NCBI GenBank assembly: GCA_900553145.1
Contig: USCL01000042.1
Location: forward strand, 1 to 18,404
Direction: 5' to 3'
Origin: an uncultured Desulfovibrio sp.
GTDB taxonomy: Bacteria > Desulfobacterota > Desulfovibrionia > Desulfovibrionales > Desulfovibrionaceae
Length of the DNA stretch: 18,404 nt
Notes under the pieces: model-generated
The model's input: only the letters and a program-made list of their open reading frames with translations
What the model was told of the DNA's origin: nothing
Database searches by the model: none
Program-made: the position numbers and the translations under genes
Part shown: piece by piece, positions 13,871 through 18,404 of the stretch
Layout: each line of letters begins with the position of its first letter
Position numbering within the stretch: position 1 is the first letter of the stretch

Positions 13871-15571
13871 CTACTTCCGCTTCTCTTCCTCAAGGATCTC
13901 CTCGGCGCGCAAAAGCGCTTCGTCGAGGGACGGGAAGACGTTCTCCTCGCCCACGGCGCGGAGGATGCCGACCTGCTGGAGCGTCCTGCGGGCGGGTTCC
14001 TGCACGGCGGCGAAAAGGACGCGGCAGCCTTCCTGACGGCGCTCGAGGAACGCCTCAAGCGCGTGGATGCCGGTCATGTCGATGGCGGGCGTGTTGTGCA
14101 GATACATGATGAACACCTTCGGCGGCGTCTCCATCGCGTCCAGCGTGGACTGGAACCGGTCAGCCACCCCGAAGAACAGCGGCCCGTTGATGGCAAAAAT
14201 CTCCACGCCGTCGGGCACAGCTTCCTCGTCGGGCAGGGGGATGTCGTGCGAGGCGGCTTCTTCCTCTTCACCGGAAATGCACGTGTGGATGCCCGTCAAT
14301 TCGCTCATGCGGCGCATGAACAGCAGGGAAGCCAGCATGACCCCGGTGTATACGGCCACGGTCAGATCGAAAACCACCGTCAGCGCGAAGGTCAGGATCA
14401 TCACCGACCAGTCGGACTTCGGCCCTTGGAAAATATGCCGCACCGTCCGCAGATCGCTCATGTCGTACGCGACCATGACCAGCACGGCGGCAAGGGCCGC
14501 CAGCGGGATGTACTCGGTCAGCGGCAGAAGCCACATGACGACCACGACAAGGAAGAGGGAATGCACAATGGCCGAAATGGACGAATGCGCACCGGCGCGC
14601 ACGTTGGTCGCCGTGCGGGCGATGGCGCCCGTGGCGGCGAAACCGCCGAAGAACACCGAGGCCACGTTGCCGATGCCCTGCGAGATCAGTTCCATATTCG
14701 AATTGTGCCTGTCGCCCGTCATGCTGTCCGCCACCACACAGGCCAGCAGCGACTCGATGCCCGCCAGCAGGGCGATGGTCAGCGCGTCGGGGAACAGTTC
14801 GCGGATACGCTCGAACGTGATGCCTTCGGGAAGGGCAAACTCGGGAAAGCCCGTGGGCAGCGTGCCGAACCGGGAACCGATGGTATCGGTCGGCAGGGAG
14901 AACAGCCACACCAGCAGCGTGGACAGGAAGACGGCCACCACCGGCGCGGGGATCTTGGGGATCTTGTGCCGGACGAACAGGATGACCAGCAGCGTGAAAG
15001 CCGCCACCCCGAACGTCGAGGGGCTGAAGTCCATGGCGTTTTGGGCGTAGGCTCCCCACTTGTCGAAAAATTCCGGAGGGGTATCGACAAGGGGCAGGCC
15101 AAAGAAATCCTTCATCTGCGAGGAGAAGATCAGCAGCGCGATCCCCGTGGTAAAGCCCGTCGTCACCGGATAGGGGATATATTTGACCAACGCCCCCAAG
15201 CGCAGGAACCCGAAGATGACGAGCAGGATGCCCGCCATCAGCGTGGTCAGGACAAGCCCCTCATAGCCGTGCCGGGACACGATGCTGTAAATGATGACGA
15301 CGAACGCGCCCGTGGGCCCGCTGACCGGGAACCGGCTCCCGCTGAAAAACGCCATGAAAAAACCGGCGATGATGGACGTATACAGCCCTCGTTCCGGGGT
15401 CAGGCCCGAGGCGATGGCGAACGCAAGCGCGAGCGGAAGCGCCACCACGCCCACAGTGATCCCCGCCGAAACGTCCTTGGACAGCATCCCAAGGGTATAC
15501 CCGCTGCGAATCGTCTTAAAAAGGCTCGGAACAAGCGGGGACTTGTGCTGCGCCTGCTGCACGCTGGACAT
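13871..15571 (-). CDS. SulP-family anion transporter with C-terminal STAS domain
   Basis: This 566-residue inner-membrane transporter is of the SulP/SLC26 family, whose members carry sulfate, bicarbonate or dicarboxylates; the substrate here cannot be told. The membrane domain starts with GYTLGMLSKDVSAGITVGVVALPLALAFAIA-type sequence (about 24-55), includes the family's SGPTGAFVV (84-92) and continues to about 430. The STAS domain (about 440-560) has GPLFFGVADRF and the DMTGIHAL loop. The ATG at 15571 has a strong GGAGGAG 8 nt upstream; the longer in-frame start at 15658 was rejected because it overlaps the upstream permease gene. It begins 49 nt after the permease stop, so co-transcription is likely. 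In this host, sulfate uptake is a reasonable guess. Confidence 0.93.
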   Translation of the reverse strand: MSSVQQAQHKSPLVPSLFKTIRSGYTLGMLSKDVSAGITVGVVALPLALAFAIASGLTPERGLYTSIIAGFFMAFFSGSRFPVSGPTGAFVVIIYSIVSRHGYEGLVLTTLMAGILLVIFGFLRLGALVKYIPYPVTTGFTTGIALLIFSSQMKDFFGLPLVDTPPEFFDKWGAYAQNAMDFSPSTFGVAAFTLLVILFVRHKIPKIPAPVVAVFLSTLLVWLFSLPTDTIGSRFGTLPTGFPEFALPEGITFERIRELFPDALTIALLAGIESLLACVVADSMTGDRHNSNMELISQGIGNVASVFFGGFAATGAIARTATNVRAGAHSSISAIVHSLFLVVVVMWLLPLTEYIPLAALAAVLVMVAYDMSDLRTVRHIFQGPKSDWSVMILTFALTVVFDLTVAVYTGVMLASLLFMRRMSELTGIHTCISGEEEEAASHDIPLPDEEAVPDGVEIFAINGPLFFGVADRFQSTLDAMETPPKVFIMYLHNTPAIDMTGIHALEAFLERRQEGCRVLFAAVQEPARRTLQQVGILRAVGEENVFPSLDEALLRAEEILEEEKRK

Positions 15572-15620
15572 GAAACCTTCTCCTCCCAACAAAGCAAAGC
15601 ATGAAAAAAGTGAAACGCCC

Positions 15621-16322
15621 CTAAACCTGCGGATCGGACGGAGCCGCCGGGACGGCACGCCTGCCGATCATAAGCTTGCGCTCATAGTAACGGAGCACCG
15701 CGGAAATGCTCAAAGTCATGGCCAGATAGAAAATGGCGACGGTCATCCATACTTCAAAGGCCCGGAAGTTCACGGCGATGATCTCCTGCCCCTGACGGGT
15801 CAGTTCGCCCACGCCGATGACGACGAGCAGGGAAGTATCCTTCAGCGAGATGATGCACTGGTTGGTCAGCGGCGGGATCATGCGCCTAAAGGCCTGAGGC
15901 CAGATGATATAGAGCATGGTCTGAGCCTGCGTGAGCCCGGTGGAACGTCCGGCCTCCATCTGGCCCCTGTCGATGGACTCGATGGCGCCGCGCACGATTT
16001 CCGCGATATACGCGCCGGAGTTCACGCCGATGGCGATGACGCCCGCCACGTCGGGGGGGATGCGCATGCCAAGGGCCAGCGGCAGGCCGAAATAGAGGAA
16101 CATCACCTGAACGATGAGCGGCGTGCCCCGGATCGCCTCGATGTAGACAATGGCAAGGCCCCGGAGGAAGCGGTTCCGGGAAGTGTTGGCGAGCCCGGTG
16201 ATCACGCCGAGCACGAGGCCGAGGAGCAGGCCGCCCAGCGTGATGATAAGCGTCAACTTCACGCCGCCAAGGAGCTGCGGCGCGGTTTCCAGAATGACGG
16301 AAGGTTCGAAATCAAAAGCCAT
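15621..16322 (-). CDS. Polar amino-acid ABC transporter permease (GlnP/HisM family)
   Basis: This 233-residue inner-membrane permease is of the His/Glu/Gln/Arg family. About five hydrophobic segments are visible (near 20-43, 57-80, 91-110, 165-180 and 190-215). The cytoplasmic EAA loop EAGRSTGLTQAQTMLYIIWPQA (about 123-144, with the conserved Gly at 129) contacts the ATPase. The start is ATG at 16322 with a weak GGGTG upstream. The gene lies 83 nt after the binding-protein gene, with an attenuator-like hairpin between. No ATPase gene follows, since the next gene is a SulP transporter, so the ATPase must be encoded elsewhere. Substrate specificity cannot be assigned. Confidence 0.93.
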   Translation of the reverse strand: MAFDFEPSVILETAPQLLGGVKLTLIITLGGLLLGLVLGVITGLANTSRNRFLRGLAIVYIEAIRGTPLIVQVMFLYFGLPLALGMRIPPDVAGVIAIGVNSGAYIAEIVRGAIESIDRGQMEAGRSTGLTQAQTMLYIIWPQAFRRMIPPLTNQCIISLKDTSLLVVIGVGELTRQGQEIIAVNFRAFEVWMTVAIFYLAMTLSISAVLRYYERKLMIGRRAVPAAPSDPQV

Positions 16323-16346
16323 GAGGCACCCGATGGATTAAAGGAG

Positions 16347-16378
16347 AAAAAGGGACGGGGAGGCTGAAACCTCCCCGT
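16347..16378 (-). terminator. Intercistronic hairpin with T-tract (partial terminator)
   Basis: On the minus strand ACGGGGAGG (16378-16370) pairs perfectly with CCTCCCCGT (16363-16355) around a 6-nt loop, followed by CCCTTTTTC. It lies between the binding-protein gene and the permease gene. Such hairpins commonly lower downstream expression so that the binding protein is made in excess. Confidence 0.8.
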
Positions 16379-16405
16379 TGCTCTATTCCGGCGAATAGAG
16401 ATACC

Positions 16406-17164
16406 CTACATATCAGATTCCTTGGGTGCGAAACCGAACCACTTTTCGTACAGCTTGGCGTAGGAGCCGTCCTTGCGCATCTGTTCGAGGACGCCGTTGA
16501 CCTTCTTCACCAGCTCATCGCTGCCCTGAGTGAAGCCGATGCCGTACTTCTGGCCTTCATACAGAGGGCCGACGACCTTGGCCTTGCCCTTTCCGGCGCT
16601 GTTGGCGAACGCGGTCACCACGGGCATGTCGAACACCACCGCGTCGACGCCCTTGCTGAGCAGCTCAAAGAACATACCGTCATTATTGGGGAACTGCTTC
16701 AGTTCCTTGGCCTTGCCGAAGTCCTTCATGAACGGTACGGAAGAGGTGCCGGTCTTCACGGCAACGACCTTGCCCGCGAGATCTTCGACCTTGCCGATGC
16801 CCTTTTCCCCCTCACGGACGAGGATCTTGAGGCCGGAGGTGTAGTAGCCGTCGGAGAACTGGACGACCTTGGCGCGCTCAGGCGTGATGGTCATGCCGGC
16901 GATGCCCACGTCCACATTGCCGGTCTGGAGGCCGGGGATGATGCCATTGAAGTCCATGGGCTGAAATTTGTAGGAGAGGCCCAGCTTCTTGGCGATGGTT
17001 TCCCAGAGTTCGATATCAAAACCGGTGAACTTGCCGTCCGGCCCCTTAAATTCGAAGGGCATGAAGTTGGTGTCGTGAGCGACGACGAGTTCCTTGGCAG
17101 AGGCGGGGGCGACCAGCACGGTCATGAGGACTAAGCCCATGATCAGGGCAGCGATACGTTTCAT
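16406..17164 (-). CDS. Periplasmic polar amino-acid-binding protein (GlnH-like)
   Basis: This 252-residue substrate-binding protein has a signal peptide (1-23, ending APASA) and a family-3 solute-binding fold. Typical motifs are AHDTNFMPFEFKGPDGKFTGFDIEL near the mature start, GMTITPERAKVVQFSDGYY with the ligand-binding Arg, and VFDMPVVTAFA in the second lobe. ATG at 17164 is preferred over the adjacent ATG at 17167 because AGAGG then stands 6 nt upstream rather than 3. It resembles glutamine-binding proteins (AHDTNFMPFEFK), but glutamine specificity is only inferred. It is first in a unit with the permease and the SulP gene, and divergent from a second binding-protein gene. Confidence 0.93.
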   Translation of the reverse strand: MKRIAALIMGLVLMTVLVAPASAKELVVAHDTNFMPFEFKGPDGKFTGFDIELWETIAKKLGLSYKFQPMDFNGIIPGLQTGNVDVGIAGMTITPERAKVVQFSDGYYTSGLKILVREGEKGIGKVEDLAGKVVAVKTGTSSVPFMKDFGKAKELKQFPNNDGMFFELLSKGVDAVVFDMPVVTAFANSAGKGKAKVVGPLYEGQKYGIGFTQGSDELVKKVNGVLEQMRKDGSYAKLYEKWFGFAPKESDM

Positions 17165-17292
17165 CATCAACCTCTTTAGGTTAGGGGAGAAAGGAAGGGC
17201 CGCATCCGGAACCTTCGGAAAAACGGCGTGGCCTTTTCCACTGCGGAGGGACGGACCCGTCCCGGCGACAGAAACCATGAGGCATCCACGCG

Positions 17293-17329
17293 GCTCCTCC
17301 TGCGCGGACCCCCTGTCCTGCGGAGGAGC
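17293..17329 (-). promoter_or_regulatory. Stable leader hairpin upstream of the GlnH-like gene
   Basis: GCTCCTCC (17293-17300) pairs perfectly with GGAGGAGC (17322-17329), with inner GC/GC and GGAC/GTCC (17306-17309 with 17315-17318) pairs extending it. If transcription starts near the extended -10 at 17381, this lies in a roughly 200-nt leader. Any regulatory role is unproven. Confidence 0.45.
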
Positions 17330-17380
17330 GTTCCCTATGCCGCCGGAATCCCCCGATTCCCACGGCACACACCCTTCCAC

Positions 17381-17389
17381 AGCATACCA
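17381..17389 (-). promoter_or_regulatory. Possible extended -10 promoter of the GlnH-like unit
   Basis: The minus strand reads TGGTATGCT, an extended -10 element, without a good -35 at 17 nt. It is the best candidate seen in the 418-nt divergent gap (17165-17582), which otherwise holds no gene. Confidence 0.3.
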
Positions 17390-17525
17390 GTCCCTAGAAT
17401 CACGCATCCATCAACAAAAATCAAGTGCAGATACGGTATTTCCGAAAAGCCGCGCGCCACGCCAGCTCGCGGACACGGCGATCGCCCTTCCGCGCCCATC
17501 TCCCCGCGACCGCTTTTCTTTTCTG

Positions 17526-17554
17526 TTGACGCACCCTGAACTCGCGTCTAATAC
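17526..17554 (+). promoter_or_regulatory. Sigma-70 promoter of the second binding-protein gene
   Basis: TTGACG (17526-17531) and TAATAC (17549-17554) are separated by exactly 17 nt, the best promoter match in the window. The -10 box ends 28 nt before the ATG, giving a short leader that carries GGAGGAG. Confidence 0.85.
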
Positions 17555-17582
17555 TCTTCCCTTATTTTTAGGAGGAGAAACC

Positions 17583-18323
17583 ATGTTTCGTACCGTATTG
17601 ACCAGCCTTCTCGCCGTATTGGTGCTCTGCGGTTCCGCGTTCGCCGCAGAAAAAACGCTCATCGCCGCCGCCAACCCCACGTGGCCGCCCATGGAGTTCC
17701 TTGACGAAAACAAGAACATCATCGGCTATGACCGCGACATCATTGCCGCCATCGCCGAAGAACTGGGCATGAAGAGCGAGTTCCGCAACATCGCGTGGGA
17801 CGGCATTTTCGCTTCGCTCGAATCCGGCCAAGCCAACGTCATCGCCTCCTGCGTGACCATTACGGACAAGCGCAAGAAGGCCTACGTGTTCTCCGACCCC
17901 TACTATGAAGTCCATCAGGCCGTCGTCGTCGCCAAGGACGCCGCCATCAAGAAGCCCGAAGACCTCAAGGGCAAGAAGATCGGCGTGCAGATCGGCACCA
18001 CCGCCATCGAAGCCCTGCGCAAGATGAACGTGGACATCGACCTCCGCACCTACGACGAAGTCGGCCTCGTCTTCGAAGACATGCGCAACGGCCGCCTTGA
18101 CGCCGTGGTCTGCGACGATCCCGTCGCCCGCTACTACGCCAGCCGCAAGGAAGGCTACCAGAACCTCATGAAGGTCGCCTTCCTCACCGAAGACGTCGAA
18201 TACATCGGCTTCGTGTTCAGCAAGGACAACGCCGAACTCGCCGCTCAGGTCAACAAGGGCCTCAAGGCCATCCGCGAAAACGGCAAGGAAAAGGCCATCC
18301 GCAACAAGTGGCTTGGCGAATAA
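17583..18323 (+). CDS. Second periplasmic polar amino-acid-binding protein
   Basis: This 246-residue family-3 solute-binding protein has a signal peptide (1-22, ending AFAA). Motifs include NPTWPPMEFLDENKNIIGYD at the mature N-terminus, SCVTITDKRKKAYVFSDPYY with the amino-acid-binding Arg, and VVCDDPVARYY in lobe two. ATG at 17583 has a strong GGAGGAG and an excellent promoter, so high expression is expected. A longer in-frame start at 17094 was rejected because it would bury the signal peptide. It differs clearly from the divergent GlnH-like protein and stands alone, with no permease or ATPase following within the window. It may feed the neighbouring permease or a transporter beyond the window. 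The ligand is unknown. Confidence 0.93.
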   Translation: MFRTVLTSLLAVLVLCGSAFAAEKTLIAAANPTWPPMEFLDENKNIIGYDRDIIAAIAEELGMKSEFRNIAWDGIFASLESGQANVIASCVTITDKRKKAYVFSDPYYEVHQAVVVAKDAAIKKPEDLKGKKIGVQIGTTAIEALRKMNVDIDLRTYDEVGLVFEDMRNGRLDAVVCDDPVARYYASRKEGYQNLMKVAFLTEDVEYIGFVFSKDNAELAAQVNKGLKAIRENGKEKAIRNKWLGE

Positions 18324-18325
18324 CG

Positions 18326-18402
18326 TTTTGAGGGAAGGGGATTGAAGATTGGGGAGGGGAGAGGAAACCCTTCTGGAGAAGGGTTTCCTCTCCCCTCCCC
18401 AA
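18326..18402 (+). repeat. G/C-rich inverted repeat with lead-in, family copy 4 (longest)
   Basis: Arms of 26 nt (18349-18374 and 18377-18402) are exact reverse complements separated only by GG. The core is AACCCTTCT-GG-AGAAGGGTT, flanked by GGGGAGGGGAGAGG and its complement. The lead-in TTTTGAGGGA (from 18326) matches that of copy 2. It begins just after the binding-protein stop and could act as a 3'-end structure. The window ends 2 nt beyond it. Confidence 0.9.
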
Positions 18403-18404
18403 AC

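Noticed and set aside
13796..15604. 602-codon plus-strand frame over sulP
   Set aside because: It is antisense to a complete SulP-STAS protein, strongly His/Arg/Gln/Gly-biased and without a domain.

Overview
The window is GC-rich and gene-dense. It most resembles a chromosomal segment of a sulfite- or sulfate-reducing Desulfovibrionales bacterium (Desulfovibrio/Bilophila type). The main evidence is a canonical DsrC with its two C-terminal cysteines, supported by a vWA-OmpA protein, a SulP anion transporter and selenoprotein use. I cannot assign a genus from sequence alone. No phage, insertion sequence, CRISPR array or defence locus was recognised.

Layout. A tRNA-His (minus, 1-77) is followed by plus-strand housekeeping genes: murA (337-1587), a short MoaE-like gene (1925-2287), a TatD-family nuclease (2460-3332), and a tight phoH - HD-domain phosphodiesterase (pgpH) - ybeY block (3773-7780) with overlapping genes. 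dsrC (8008-8325) stands alone with a very strong terminator. Next come a vWA-OmpA envelope protein (8728-9750) behind a long structured leader and a small secreted protein of unknown function (9824-10273). These face the minus-strand pair comM (11766-13292) and selD (10585-11634) across an intergenic stretch holding a 46-bp perfect palindrome and sixteen AAG repeats. The right end has a minus-strand set (amino-acid binding protein, ABC permease, SulP transporter; 17164 down to 13871) and a divergent second amino-acid binding protein (17583-18323).

How the genes work together. murA makes a peptidoglycan precursor, and the OmpA domain of the vWA protein probably anchors to finished peptidoglycan. 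phoH, pgpH and ybeY form a known neighbourhood linking RNA maturation with cyclic-dinucleotide turnover. dsrC is the sulfur carrier of dissimilatory sulfite reduction, and the SulP protein may import anions such as sulfate. selD makes selenophosphate for selenocysteine and is itself read as a selenoprotein.

Most notable points: (1) selD carries an in-frame TGA at codon 14, at the catalytic position, followed by a perfect 7-bp hairpin that fits a bacterial SECIS element; ordinary gene calling would cut off the active site. (2) At least four long G-rich/C-rich inverted repeats with a shared core and lead-in are scattered at gene ends (near 1596, 3513, 13815 and 18349), which looks like an intergenic repeat family of this genome. 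(3) Long structured leaders or unusual palindromes lie before the vWA-OmpA gene, comM and the amino-acid binding protein gene.
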